Assembly: GCF_035222375.1 (NCBI RefSeq)
Contig: NW_026946366.1
Location: forward strand, 1,426,001 to 1,490,000
Direction of reading: 5' to 3'
Origin: Podospora pseudocomata
Lineage: Eukaryota; Ascomycota; Sordariomycetes; Sordariales; Podosporaceae
DNA length: 64,000 bases
This document shows, in pieces, positions 22,683 through 34,841 of the stretch. The stretch's first letter is position 1. Every line of letters begins with the position of its first letter. The position numbers were made by a program, and so were the translations under genes. The notes below the pieces were generated by a model. That model did no database searches, was not told the DNA's origin, and saw nothing but the letters and a program-made list of their open reading frames with translations.

Positions 22683-23584
22683 TCTATGGTGTGTTCAGAG
22701 AATCGTTAGGTGAGAAGCGAAGAGTTGCGCCACGGCCAGCTGGCTGAAAGACTGTATTTGGCTATTGAATACCAGAAAAGTACAGAGTTAACGTCTAGAA
22801 ATTCTATACCGAGCAAGAACCTAGGTAGGCAGGTGGCAGTGCAGTTGCGAGGTCTGAGGGTGTAATCGTCATGCTCAGCCGAGGCAAGGCAAGTGAGCGT
22901 TTGCCTTGCAAAGAGAGAGCCAATCAACGGAGACTAGACGTGATAAAGCAAAACACTACGAGTTTGAAGCCGTTGAGCAAGACTCACTGTGACGGTGAAA
23001 CAGGAGAGAAGTTCGACATGCTAAGATATCTGATCCTCTTCAAGATTCCTATCGGTACCGTACCCCCACACCTCCACAAGTGACGACAGCAAGCTGCGCG
23101 CCAAGAGATCTTGCATCCATTGGGAATCTTGGCAAGCTCGAGGTGGATGTCTTTCTCCCCATGCCGAACCGCTTGGAGACGGCCACGAGGAAGCGGTGGG
23201 CGATTCGACGAGTCTGAACTCGAGAGGAACTGTACAACTCATTGCTATTACCAATAGATAGATTGCTGAAGAGGTCATGTGTGCTCTAAAGATCACTGCG
23301 GCTGGTCCCGAGGACAGCTGCCAGGCACCCGATTGTCGCCAAAGCAACGGCAGTTTTTGACAGCGTACCGCTGCGATAAGATAAGGGACCAGGCACGAGA
23401 CCACCCGCCGCCGCCGCCGCCGCCGTCGCCCGGACATGGATCGGATAAGCCACCCGCCAGACCAACCTTAAGCTCGGCCGCAACCAGTCATCCTGTTTCC
23501 CTCCCTCAACTACTTTCACCACTTCCGCCACAAGCTCAACTTTCATTCATCCTCACCCTCCTCGATTGCGCTATCGCCGTCACC
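22683..23584. promoter_or_regulatory. Divergent promoter region (PAF-acetylhydrolase / M18 peptidase)
   Basis: 902 bp between divergent start codons. A CCG trinucleotide run lies at about 23405-23430 in the presumed leader of the aminopeptidase gene, followed by a pyrimidine-rich stretch up to the ATG at 23585. No additional gene seen. Confidence 0.6.
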
Positions 23585-25208
23585 ATGACTCGTCACACTC
23601 CTGCCTTCATCCGGGCCCGCGATTCCAACCTCTCCATCCGTTCCATGGCCATGGAGCAGGCGATGATGGCCTCGCGCGCCTCTCCTGTCGCCAATGATGG
23701 TCTCAACAAGGTCGACGCCAAAGAGCTTAAGCCCGAGGCCTTCACCAAACCATACTGCGAGTTCATGACCGAGAACCCCACAGTCTTCCATGCCGTCGGC
23801 TACTTCAAGGAGAAGCTCGCAAAGGCTGGTTACAAGGAGCTTTCCCATCGCGATAGCTGGATTGGCAAGCTGGAGCCTGGTGGAAAGTACTATGTTACCC
23901 GCAATGGCAGCTCCATCATCGCCTTCGCTGTCGGCAAGGCCTACAAGCCCGGGAATGGTGCTGCGATGATTGCTGGCCACATCGACGCTCTTACCGCCCG
24001 CCTCAAGCCTACAAGCACGAAGCCAGGAAACAATGGATACGTTCAATTGGGTGTCGCGCAATATGCCGGTGCTTTGAACGAGACTTGGTGGGACAGAGAC
24101 CTGAGCATTGGTGGCCGTGTCATCGTCAGAGACCCCGACACTGGCAAGACAACGGTGAAGCTCGCCAAGCTTGACTGGCCAAGTAGGTTCTTTGATCAAC
24201 ACTCCGTACCTCGAATATGCAAAGACTAACCAAGTATCACCAGTTGCTCGTATCCCTACTCTCGCTCCTCACTTTGGAATCGGCATGATGGGCCACAATA
24301 ACCGCGAAACCGAAACCGTTCCAATCATTGGTCTCGACAACAGCGACGTTCGTGGTGCCTCGACCACCTCGTCTGAACCCCCTCTCGGCGGCGTTGGTTC
24401 CTTTGCCGCTACCCAGCCTCCCAAGCTTGTCAAGCTCATCGCTTCGCAAATTGGCGTCCAAGACTATAGCACAATCCTCAACTGGGAGCTCGAGCTTTAC
24501 GACTCCCAGCCGGCCCAAGTCGGCGGCATGGACAAGGAATTCATTTTTGCCGGTCGCATCGACGACAAGCTCTGCTCCTGGGCCGCCTTCATGGCTCTTC
24601 TCCACGCCAAACAGGAGGAGGAGGAGGGCATCATCAAGCTCGTCGCTCTCTTCGACGATGAGGAAATTGGCTCTCTGCTCCGCCAAGGTGCTCGTGGCAA
24701 CTTCCTCCCTCTGACAGTCGAGCGCGCCGTCGAGTCCCTCGCTGCCAGAGATGGCAAGACTCCCTTTGGCCCAGGCCTCATGGGTCAAACCTTTGCCAAC
24801 TCGTTCCTCGTCTCCTCCGACGTCACCCACGCCGCCCACCCCAACTTCACCCAGACCAACCTCGCCGAGCACTCGCCACGTCTCAACGTCGGCGTTGCCC
24901 TCTGCGTTGACGCCTCTGCCCACATGACCACCGACAGTGTGTCGATGGCCATTCTGGACAGAATCGCCACTCTGGCTGGCACCGTCAACCAGCGCCACAT
25001 GATCCGCAACGACAGCAGATCAGGCGGCACCGTCGGCCCAATGCTGAGCAGCGCCATGGGGTGCAAGGCTGCCGATGTCGGTATCCCACAGCTGAGCATG
25101 CACAGCATCCGCGCTACTACCGGTAGCTTGGATCCCGGCCTCGGTCTCAAGTTTTACAAGGGCTTCCTGGACAACTGGGAGAAGGTTGACAAGGAGTGGC
25201 GCCCTTAG
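23585..25208 (+). CDS. LAP4: M18 aminopeptidase, vacuolar Lap4/Ape1-like
   Basis: Two exons, 23585-24182 and 24244-25208, joined over a 61-bp phase-1 intron; 520 aa, the usual family length. M18 metal-site motifs are present in order: GHIDALTARLKP (His about 132, Asp about 134), FAGRIDDKLCSW, LFDDEEIGSLLRQGA (catalytic Glu and metal Glu), SSDVTHAAHPNF and LSMHSIRATTG. The sequences around the motifs (WWDRDLSIGGRV, QLGVAQYAG) fit the vacuolar aminopeptidase I branch rather than cytosolic aspartyl aminopeptidase. In yeast this enzyme reaches the vacuole by the Cvt/autophagy route through an N-terminal propeptide; the N-terminal 40 residues here could serve that role. The start was chosen as the first ATG after the pyrimidine-rich leader, in frame with conserved sequence. 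Confidence 0.93.
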
Positions 25209-25658
25209 ATTTTTTTTGCGATGGATATGAGTGTAATGAGAGAGGAGAACATGTACGAATGATGGTTTGATAGCGATATTGCATCACCGATACCCATTTC
25301 AACAATTCTAGAATGGCACATTTGGTGGCTTCCTACATGGCATGGCCATTTGCACGTAGCAAAGCAACAGAAGATGGATGGCAGTGATGAAATAATAATA
25401 ATTTTGGTATTGGAAACAATGAAACATGAAACGATGCTTGCTCCCCTTTTGTAAAGTTCTACAACGCTCCCAATGAGTGAGTTCCAGCTCCCAAGTTCAA
25501 ACAGTGCAAGGAAACCAACAACCCCGGGTACGATGCATCCATCCATCTATCCCTCTCTCTTTCATGCAACCAACCGTTTCAGACCGTGCAAAAAAAACAA
25601 AAAAAAAAAACACATAAGTGTCATGCAACCCCCCTCGACGGGTATCACTCACACACAA
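25209..25658. other. Convergent intergenic region
   Basis: Holds the 3' ends of the M18 peptidase and the SPX-EXS gene, and an A-rich tract near 25590-25612. No gene seen. Confidence 0.55.
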
Positions 25659-28600
25659 CTAATCACTCTCACTCCCCGCATTAACCCCCCTGGCCCTATT
25701 CACCAACCCCTCCGCCTCCCTGACCCTCATCCTCTCCTCCTCCACACTCCCCGTCTCGTCATCCTCATCGTCATCTTCCTCCTCCTCTTCTTCACTTTTA
25801 ATCTCCTCATCATCCCCCTCATCAGGTCTCGCGCTGCCCCGTCTGGCCGTGGACGACGGCTCCGACCCCAACGGCAACCTCTTCTTCTCAAAGTCCTGCT
25901 TGTGCGCCTCCGCCATGGCCTGCAAAATCGACTTCTTCCCAATAGTGTCTGTATACCGTCTCCTAAACGCCGCCGCCGGACCACTTTCCTCCGCAGGGGT
26001 GTCACTAACTGCAATGCTCTGTGGAGTACCACCTCCAACATTGGTAGGAGTCCGATGGAGGACCTGAGATGCCGGTGTGCGAGGGGGAATAGTAGATGGT
26101 TTTCTGTGATGCTGGCCCAACGGGCGGATCTGATCTTGTTGATCAACCCCCGGAGTGGCAGGGTTGATGGCAGCTGGACCTAACAGACCAGCTGGTGGTT
26201 GTTGTTGCTGCTGGGCGGGGGGCGTTGTATCCTCCACGCTGGAAGTAGAGGTATTCAAATGATAAGGTAGGGGCGTGTCACGGGAGGCTTTGTACTGCGC
26301 TACGTTGGCGCAGTGCTCATTCTCCACACGGAGCAAGGTCCAGATACCCCTTCTGAAAACCTCCGCAAAGGCGACAAGAAACGAAACAATCGTCGAGTGC
26401 TGGCTGTCGTGGGTGAAGATGGCATAAAAGATCCAGGAGAAGCGGAGGATAGGATCCAAGGTCATGATGATGTAGTATATGCTGACTGGACGCAAGGCGG
26501 TAATGTTCCGGAGCAGCTTTTGCCGAGCGCCGGCTTGGAGGAGTGAGAAATCCATAAACAGATCCCAGATGGAGCAGTAAATCGCGTTGACCGTGCCAAA
26601 GGTGATAAAGAGACTCAAGTTGGCTTGGCTGTTTTCGATGCGGTAAAGACTCAGGAACACGGCGGTGAGGATCGTCATGGTGTATTTCCCGCAGTTGACC
26701 AGATGAGGAAAGACGTTTTTGGTGTCGTAGTAACGCCTGATGCACTGGAGGGCACGCCAGATTGGTGGCAGGGCGCCGAAGAAGCCCATGAGGCGGGAAT
26801 GAGACGAGTTGCACTGCTCTGGGTCGTACCAGGAGTTGGCGTAGAGGCAAAAGAACAGTTCGATATTCTGAACCCGAGAGTCAGTATTTCATCCAGCCGT
26901 GCACGGTTATGGTAGCAACTTACACAGGTGGCATAGGTCAACGAACACCAGATATCGCCCAGAAAGAAATCACGAAACTCGACTGGGTATAAACCTGAAA
27001 GGAGAAGCCGATACTAAGGTCAAGTCAGCTCGCCATCCAGAAACAAAAAGTGAGGGGAACATACATGCGAGTACAAGAACCACCTCCTGGCCTTGTGGTG
27101 AAGAATAGGTGCCGGAAAAAACAGGATGCCCAGGGTAATGCAAATCAGAACGACCGGGTAGTACAAGTACATCTCCTCCCAGTCACCCAACCTCGAAAAG
27201 TTGAGCCACATGAAAACGCCGAGGAGCGCAAAGAAGAAGCTAGGAAACTCGGCCACCTGCTTCCAGTCCAAAAAGTTTCGTTGGTCAAACTCAAAGATGA
27301 AGGGATAGTTGACCTTGTTCTTGGTCCACATGCGGCAGTCAAGAGTGAACAGGATGAAGAGGAAAAGCACGAGGAAATACCCTCCGTACAGCTGCATCAG
27401 ATATGCAGTTTGTGTTCGGAGGTCATCATCCTCGCTGAACAAAAGCTCTGCTCCATAGATCAACCCCTGAACTGCAAAGACACCTCCGAGTCCAATTGTG
27501 ATGCCGCTGCGGAACGCGCTGTCAGAGGAGTCCCCGGCGCGCTTGTTCAAGTTTCGAAGCTTTCCAGCCGCGATCTTGTGGTTTCCACGCTCAAAGTAGC
27601 GGGCATAGAGATCCTCCACAGTCCGAATATGTCCATCGAGAATGTCGCTGTTGACAAACCAGGACTTGTTCACTTTCTCATTCATGTATCGGTATGACGG
27701 GCGGGCCTTAACCGCCTTGTCATACTTCTTGTTGAGTTTGCGAAAGGCAGTCCGGTTGAGCAGCGCGTAGGACTTGAGCAACTCCAGGCCGCGGTAGAAC
27801 TCTTGCAATGCCACTTTGAGTTTCCGCTTCGCGCTTCGGTAGGGAACGTCGTCTCCAGGTGGTCTCCGGACGTAGTCCCGCCCTTCGTCGACGTTTTGAG
27901 GGTGCATGACCGGTGTTTGTGTCATCTTCTGGAGGGCTTTCGAATTGGGCCCCGGTTTAAAAAACTTGCCCTTCAAGGGGGCGATCCAATCACGACTGCC
28001 GTCCTTGTCCTGCTGCTCACCGGCGTCGTCATCACTGGGACTCCGATTCCGGCCTGTCTCGCGCTTCTTCCTCGCTTCCGTGATCTCGGCCGTTCTCCTG
28101 TTGCGCATTTCGTGCAGCTGTGCTCGCAGTGCCATCAACCGCTCGGTGGCCTGATCCTCCTTCTCCTTGTAAAACGACTCAATCTTGGCCAGTTCGCTGT
28201 CGAGAAAGGCGAAGAAGTCACGTTCCGCAGATCGGACGGAATCTAGATTTTGCATCCCGATTTCCATCTTGTTCCCGCCAGTAAATCTGTTGGACGCATT
28301 CCGCGTGTGTGTCGATCCGGTCGTGAAGAGCCGAGACATGCGTTGGCGAGGCGTACCATCTGCACCCAGATTGACCTTGGAGGGGGTCTGATAGCCACTC
28401 GGAACCGTAGCTACCATGGAGGCGCTTCTGTGCAACGCGAGTCGGTTCAAGGGAGGTGAAGAAGGGGCACCGTGTTCACTGGTCCTGGATGGAACTCTCA
28501 TCGCCGGCGCAGGGAGCTCAAAGTCATGCCGATAGCTCGAGCGAGATGGCACCGGACCAAAGCTACCATACTGAACCTCACTGCCTGGGGACCTCGCCAG

Positions 28601-29209
28601 ACCTGATCGCTCATCGTCCCGTGGAGTTGCTACCACCTTGACCGCCTTGGCCTTTCCTGTCTCATCCGGCTCTCCACCAAGCAGTCCATCATCGTTCGCT
28701 TTCGGGGGTGGTGGTGTGAAGTTGTGGCCGATGTTGAAGTAGGTAGAGGGAGTCTTGTAGTGGTGCTGATCGGCCTCTGCGCGCCTGGCCAGCGTTGGCG
28801 TGGCGGCTGCACGGTTGATGGCTCGGATGACTGCCTTGACATGCTTCTTGCCCTGCTTGTAGTTGAGATACTTGACGCGCCATTCTGCATGGCACTCACG
28901 GCATTAGTACAATGCTTAGTTATGTCTACCATGTGCGATATATCTCCACAATGCGTTGTCCGTCGCGTGTTGTTTGGTCCAGGGCCGCTGGGGGTCCCGC
29001 TCCGTGACGATCACCCAGCAACGTGTGTCTCGGTCGGCATGTGCCGCGCTTCGTTGGTCCAATTGCACCTCACGCCGACCTCCAAGGAAATGAAGAATCT
29101 TGTACATACCTGGAACAGCGTCCTGCTCAAGCTCTTTTGCGAACCTTGGCCATGCTGTCAGTACCGGGATGCCATCGCCATTTGATCGCGGTGATTTTCC
29201 TTACTTCAT
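25659..29209 (-). CDS. SYG1: SPX-EXS phosphate transporter/sensor, SYG1/XPR1-like
   Basis: Five coding exons on the minus strand: 29209-29205, 29144-29110, 28884-27065, 27013-26924 and 26867-25659. Introns are 60, 225, 51 and 56 bp; 1052 aa. The first coding exon is only 5 nt (ATGAA) and, spliced, gives the canonical SPX start MKFAKELEQDAVPEWRVKY. The SPX domain continues, with low-complexity inserts, through basic helices (KLKVALQEFYRGLELLKSYALLN, KARPSYRYMNEKV) that bind inositol pyrophosphates in the family. Membrane spans and the EXS domain follow (GLYPVEFRDFFLGDIWCSLTYATC, GMS-type loops, LDPILRFSWIFYAIF). The C-terminus is very acidic. XPR1 exports phosphate and SYG1 acts at the fungal plasma membrane or endomembranes in phosphate and G-protein signalling; the precise role here is inferred. 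Confidence 0.93.
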
Positions 29210-32200
29210 GACGTCAAGCCAACCATAGCGTGCGGGTCGCGGGATCAGGATGGAGATCAACACGCAGGATTAAGAAAAAATAGGTAGGTAAGGTAATCGG
29301 TAGGTGAGGATACCTAGGAGTGGAACGAGCGTACGGTACGGACGGGGTGGTTCCCGTTATGCGCCCAGAGATAGAGAAAGATTGGATGTCATCGAGCGTT
29401 GGATCAAAGAGGGTGCAAGTTCCAAGTTTTTGGGAAGATGGAGAAGAGCTCACTCAAACCGCGCCCAAGGTTCTTTGCTAACAATCGCGTCCCTTCCCAG
29501 TTTTTCTTTCATCTTTTCCACAGCGGCCTCGGCGGTGTGCGCTTGCGGTACGGTACCTGAAGCCAAGCCTAGAGAAAACAGACCCCCGGGAGCGACGGAC
29601 CCACCGGCAGGGCTACCCTACCCACTCCTAACCACTGACATGCTCTCCTTGCCGTTCCGCGACGTCACGACATGTGTGATATAACTTGAAGTGAGGGGAA
29701 ATAGGATCTGGTCGAACCTTCATCTGACCTCACAGCCGACAAGATATCGCATTCTGTCGTTTGACGATGCTCGAATTGCGGTGCCGGCTTATCCAGTTCC
29801 TGAGAACCGGAGCTGACTCGGAAGCGGCGAACCACCATTCATTGGGCAAATCCAACCATTGTCTCAGCTATTCCTGTCGAGCTATCGATATTCAAGACAC
29901 TGGGTTGGGGGATATCCGGCATCCCGAACCCTCAGCCGACCTCTTTTTGGTGAATCCCTTACAACCACCGAGGCCCGGAAGGCTGGTCCTGGCTAGGTAC
30001 CCCGCAGGTTCTCACAAGCCTGTTCCCGACAGCCAGTCTGCTCCCGCGTAAAGGGGAAAGATATAAGAAGGCCATGGCTGAGCTCGTAGCTGTTGTGTTA
30101 GGATGCTCCCGCAGGAACGAGTGCTACTACACTAGACTAGCTAACCACGACAATCTTGGCCCGGATATGCCCGCGCGGATACGATATCGCACCGATTTCT
30201 TTTCAATGGCACGAGAACGAACGGACTACGGAAGAAATGGCACGAGGACACCAACGTCCCATGTTAAAAGCTCCCCTCCCGCGCCGGGATCGCCCCGGTC
30301 CTACGCGATCGGATGAGAAGGCCGTTTCCCACGGAGGGACAGCCCCGCCATCGACATGCCCTGGGCACAGACCACTGTCCTTCGCTTGCATGCAACCATC
30401 ATGGGCCTGGAAAGCCATCTCATTGGTCAGCTTTTGTAGTAGCGATACAAACATTTACCTGATCATAGATGAGGGGGGAGCTCTTATGCTTGTCCAGTAG
30501 GCAGTGCTCGTTTTCCATCAAAAGAAAGGCAATCTGCTGATACACAGCATCGTGGGATGCGCTAGACGCCTTGCCTCGTGCGTGGCACGCTCTAATTTCT
30601 CCGATTCTTCGCAATGTGTGTTTCCGTCAGCTGGCGAGGTATCTGCCGTGCAGCAACAGTGTTCCCCTTTGGGAAGCCAGCATGGCGAAGAGGCCAAAGA
30701 AGCGGCTAGGCCGCTGTGGTGCAAGCCGCTGCTCGCATTGCATATGGTCTTCCTATGTCCCAAATAGGAGAGCGAGATCGCGGCAACCAATCGCTCTGAA
30801 GCCAACAAGTATGCGGTATAGCACGGAAGCTCAGCCTCTTCTTCCGTGAGCGACAGCAGTCAGCATGGTCGCCCGGTCCGGCCGCGGAGGTGGTGAATCC
30901 CTTCATGCACTCGGTCACTGAAAGAAACGTTTCGTCGATTAGGATTTGTGGGGTTTGGGCGCTGTGATGGAATCTGCAGTTGGCATATGTATGTATGGTA
31001 ATTGTGTGTGATGTTGGTTCCGTAATATCGACGTTGCAATCTGTGCCTCTGTGCCTCTCCAGTAGTGTTTCTGACGTTGTTTCGTGAGTACGCCATAAAT
31101 ACCCCCTCATCTGTGGCCGGCAGTCTGAGACAGTGTGCCTATTGTGTGCCAACTCTGCAGCAATTGTCTTGCTTTTCGACGACAAAAACATGAATGCTTC
31201 CTTCTCCCACCACTATGATGATGAGTGAAAGATCTCGATGTTGATAGAAGAAGTCAGGCTGCAGCGCATCAAACAGTGGACCACCCCACCCCACCAATCA
31301 ACCCCACCATCAAGACCTGTTCTTCAAGCCCAGCTGAGAAGCAAACATCAATATCAACACCCAAAACGGCAACTTCTTTGATAGACAGCTGCAGAGGGAT
31401 ATTGAGGAAGCAAGCCACTGAGGTGTTCACCGTGGACGGTATGTGCTTCCTCGCTGCAAGATAGATGCCGGTTCAGAGTACCATTTTCCCTCAGATTTTT
31501 TTCTTTCGAGCCTTGTTCAGCTGTGCTGGGAGGCACAAAGCCCACTTTTGGTCCTAGTCCAGGGCCAGGTCTCGGCGTTTTGTCATTTTCGGCGGCCCTT
31601 GCGATTTCCACAATTGCAATCTCCCTTTGGCGTGATTTCAGGACGTGGGATGGTGGTCCGGCTCATCCTTCAATAAAGGCTGGATATTAAGGACAGAAAA
31701 ACAGGACGACGAGAGACGAGGAAAGACGGCATCATCTCGAGGAAGACAAAGAATCAAGGAAGGGGATCTCTTATCAGTGTGGTGAGCAAACAGCAGGGAA
31801 GCTTTGCCGGAGCTTGTCAGGCCGCCCTTGTCAGTCGGAGCAGCGCAGCCGCGGGCACTCGGATCATCTCCACACCATAACATCATCGGACAAGGAACCA
31901 CTTGCCCAGTCTCCGCAGGGCATGCAACGTGGGAGCGCCAAGTCTCGGCCGCTCCAAAGTCACTCAACTCAACCTTTTTGAACCACGCCCGTCCCGCTTC
32001 CCCCCCCTCCCATCATCCATTTCCACGACACAAACATCTCCAGTCCTCCTCCTCACCTTGTTGATCTTCGATCCCGACTTGCTCCGCGACCTCGGGAAAG
32101 CTTCAAGCTTCACTAGACAAGCGCCAATCAGTATTGCCATCCGCCCGTTGCTATCATCTTAGCAGCACCACTCTCTCAGCGGCGGCCGCCCAATCGCCCT

Positions 32201-32370
32201 TGGTGAACCTCGGCGTGGCCGTCACGACAACCAATTTTGAAAGCTAAAAGTCCTACGACACCCACCAATTCGAGTCTTGCCGTTTCCCTGGAGATAACGA
32301 CGCCATTTATATCCGCACCGATCGTCCCTCTCGACCTCGACGACGCTCTCCGCTACTCGCCCTTGCGCGC
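29210..32370. other. Long intergenic region (3.2 kb), no gene recognised
   Basis: Short TAGGTA-type runs lie near 29280-29320, in the likely SYG1 promoter. An ATG-initiated minus-strand ORF of 161 codons (31191-30706) and several plus-strand ORFs have no recognisable domain. From about 31930 the DNA becomes C/T-rich up to 32370, which fits a long 5' leader for the next gene. An RNA gene here cannot be excluded by eye. Confidence 0.5.
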
Positions 32371-33522
32371 ATGCTTGTTCAGGCGTCGCATGCGCGACCG
32401 GCCGGAACAATGCTTGAAACTGAATATGCTCGCCGGCGAGCCCCTCCCATGGATCCGGCGATGAGCGCCATTGCCTATTCCCATTCCAGGACCCGCACAA
32501 CCTCGTCCAACATCTTTCCCGCCCACTTTCAATCGCCGGCCGCCCCTCCAAACAATTACTACCCGCAAACACATCTGGCTCAACCTCATGTGCAGCATCA
32601 GCGCCGGTCTCCCAGTGTAAATACGTTCAGCACCAATTCCAGCGGCGGTGCCCCTTACAGAAACTCCCCTTCCATGGACATCAGGAGATCGACCTCGAGC
32701 CGTTCCGGCGGGGCACCCGGTTCTCCCCAGCAGCCAGGAGGCTATGTGGCCCTCCTTCGAAAGCAAAAGGCTACGGTATGGTGCGACCGCGCTCAGCAGG
32801 AAGATGCCAGGCTTCTCGCCCAGCAACGCATGGCCAAGGTGCGGGCTAACTCCGAGGTGGTCGGAGCCAACAACAGCCCTTCGCTCGGACCCGTGAGTGC
32901 CGGTCGGACCTCGACCGGGCTCAGCTCTGCCGGCGGAAAGGTTGCGGCAAAGATCAGACACCACGGAAAACCCACCGTTATCGGATACTCCCCAGGAAGC
33001 AACTTCAACGTCGTCGGCGGTGTTCCTTTACGTCTTAGTGCTACGGAGGTGGAGGGTGAAGAAAGCGAAGATGAAGCCACCATTCAGAGATCCAATCACC
33101 GCCGGCAAGGTAGTTCCAGCAGGAGTAGCACGACCAGCAGCAGGAAAACAGCACCACCGTATCGCTCGTCCGGAGGCCTCGGTCAGGTTACACAAGGTGG
33201 AGGAACTCGGTGGAGCCCGCACGGAACCCCCGAGCGGTCAGGATCACTGGTGGAGGACACGCAGGGTGAGCAACAATTCGCCAGCGAGGAGGCTTATGGG
33301 AAAGCAAAGAGCTTCGCCAGCGGTAGCAGCGGCGAGCGACTGGACACTGTGCCTGACCTCCAGGCAAACAGTGCACAGGTGGCCAACAACAGTGCGAGAA
33401 ATGCCTCGTTGACCCGCGAAAAGAGTTTGAGAACACCAGACGAGCTCAAGAGACGAGGAAGTGTGGACGAGAGAACAATGACTCTCACGACTGGCCGCTT
33501 GTATATTGCCAACCCCGATTGA
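32371..33522 (+). CDS. Conserved-looking Ser/Gly-rich fungal protein of unknown function
   Basis: Single exon, 383 aa. The start at 32371 is the first in-frame ATG; a second at 32410 (MLETEYARRR) is equally plausible. Most of the chain is Ser/Pro/Gly-rich and disordered. Two stretches look ordered and under constraint: YVALLRKQKATVWCDRAQQEDARLLAQQRM near residues 125-155 (given here in part) with KVAAKIRHHGKPTVIGYSPGS following, and the extreme C-terminus RTMTLTTGRLYIANPD. Similar blocks occur, to my recollection, in proteins of other filamentous ascomycetes without assigned function. No membrane span or signal peptide. Confidence 0.8.
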   Translation: MLVQASHARPAGTMLETEYARRRAPPMDPAMSAIAYSHSRTRTTSSNIFPAHFQSPAAPPNNYYPQTHLAQPHVQHQRRSPSVNTFSTNSSGGAPYRNSPSMDIRRSTSSRSGGAPGSPQQPGGYVALLRKQKATVWCDRAQQEDARLLAQQRMAKVRANSEVVGANNSPSLGPVSAGRTSTGLSSAGGKVAAKIRHHGKPTVIGYSPGSNFNVVGGVPLRLSATEVEGEESEDEATIQRSNHRRQGSSSRSSTTSSRKTAPPYRSSGGLGQVTQGGGTRWSPHGTPERSGSLVEDTQGEQQFASEEAYGKAKSFASGSSGERLDTVPDLQANSAQVANNSARNASLTREKSLRTPDELKRRGSVDERTMTLTTGRLYIANPD

Positions 33523-34841
33523 AAATGCTATGGAGGGTTAATATGGATGGGTCTTTGGCGTTTTGTTTCTTTTTCACTTTTGCTTCGCACCAATACCCCT
33601 CTTTTTTCAAGGGCAACGATCGTTCATGGGCCGTCACTCAAAGCATAGTTAGCGCAATGGATTCAGTATGGGTTTCTTCTGGTTTCAACATAACATACCC
33701 GCCACTCGCTGTTTGTTGTTTATGCTGGTCATGGCATGTGGCATAGTATACAGTTTGGTTTGGAGCAAATCCAGGGCCGGAAAAAGCAGGACTCGGTCCT
33801 CAGCAAAATTTTCACCGGATCAAGAATTTCTTTTGGATACCTAACGTTTTGTGTACACTTCCCCTCTTCATGTGACGTTGTAGGCTGCTAATCGGTGCTA
33901 TGGAGATCAATCGATGACGACAGAATATACCAGAGCAACGGTTCCCCTTCTGAGACAATAGCTAATAAACCTTGCCAGAGGGGTTTGGCGGCTATTATTC
34001 CGGATTTTGGTCGTGATGAGTTCCTTGGAAGTCGATCCTATACCACGGGGTATTATACGTGACTTTGGCGTCTGCCCAAGACCCTCAGTTCCATCTACAA
34101 TAGCCGAACTTTTGAGAGCGCTGGCCTCACCACCAAAGGAAAAACATCGGGATGCCCCGAACTTTGTATTGTTGAAGAGGCGTACAGTACTTTGTCAATA
34201 GAGACAATGGGAAGGTGAATCCGCTCAAAGTCAAGTGATCATGACGTAGAGAGATATATATTCAGTGACAGGCTTCAACTTCAACCTCCCCCCAGACCAA
34301 GATACCAGCCACACTACCCGCTCCCGCACACTCAAGTCCAGCCACAGCCCAAGCCACTCTAGGGGTAGGGGTAGTACACACTTACCTTACGCTAATTTGA
34401 CGCGTTACCAACACGCTCTCTTGATTTAAGGACACGCGACCGGAACGCGTTTCTGCCCAGGCTAAACCAGGGCCTTCAAGCAATTTGACAATCATTGGCC
34501 CGCAAGTGCTTGCTCAGTTCAACCTCTCAACAACCACATCTCCACCTCCCGATTTGTATCTGAACTTGCAACTCGCGGTCGGGCTTCTAGAGAAATCATT
34601 TTCAACATCTTTTCTCCCACTGATCAGTTCAACATCGAGCGTATACCCGGCATTCTTCACCGCTGGCCATGATTTGAACCTTGCACTTTTCACCCGTCTT
34701 TCTTTCTTCTTACCTATTCGACTACATACCATTCTGCTGTAATTAGCATCTTGGACCGACCGGGTGATCCCGAACCGCCTACTGATCGAGAGAGAGAGAG
34801 AAAGCCATTCGAAGGCATTGGACTCCAGCATTACCGATAAA
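33523..34841. other. Intergenic, promoter and leader of CAF-1 gene
   Basis: No gene recognised. A short GA dinucleotide run (about 34788-34802) lies just before the CAF-1 start. The frame is open upstream of the chosen ATG (34842) to 34764, but without an ATG. Confidence 0.55.

Noticed and set aside
24237-24998. 253-codon minus-strand ORF
   Set aside because: Antisense shadow of the M18 aminopeptidase.
30706-31191. 161-codon minus-strand ORF with a true ATG
   Set aside because: Composition looks random, with no domain or hydrophobic pattern and no splice extension.
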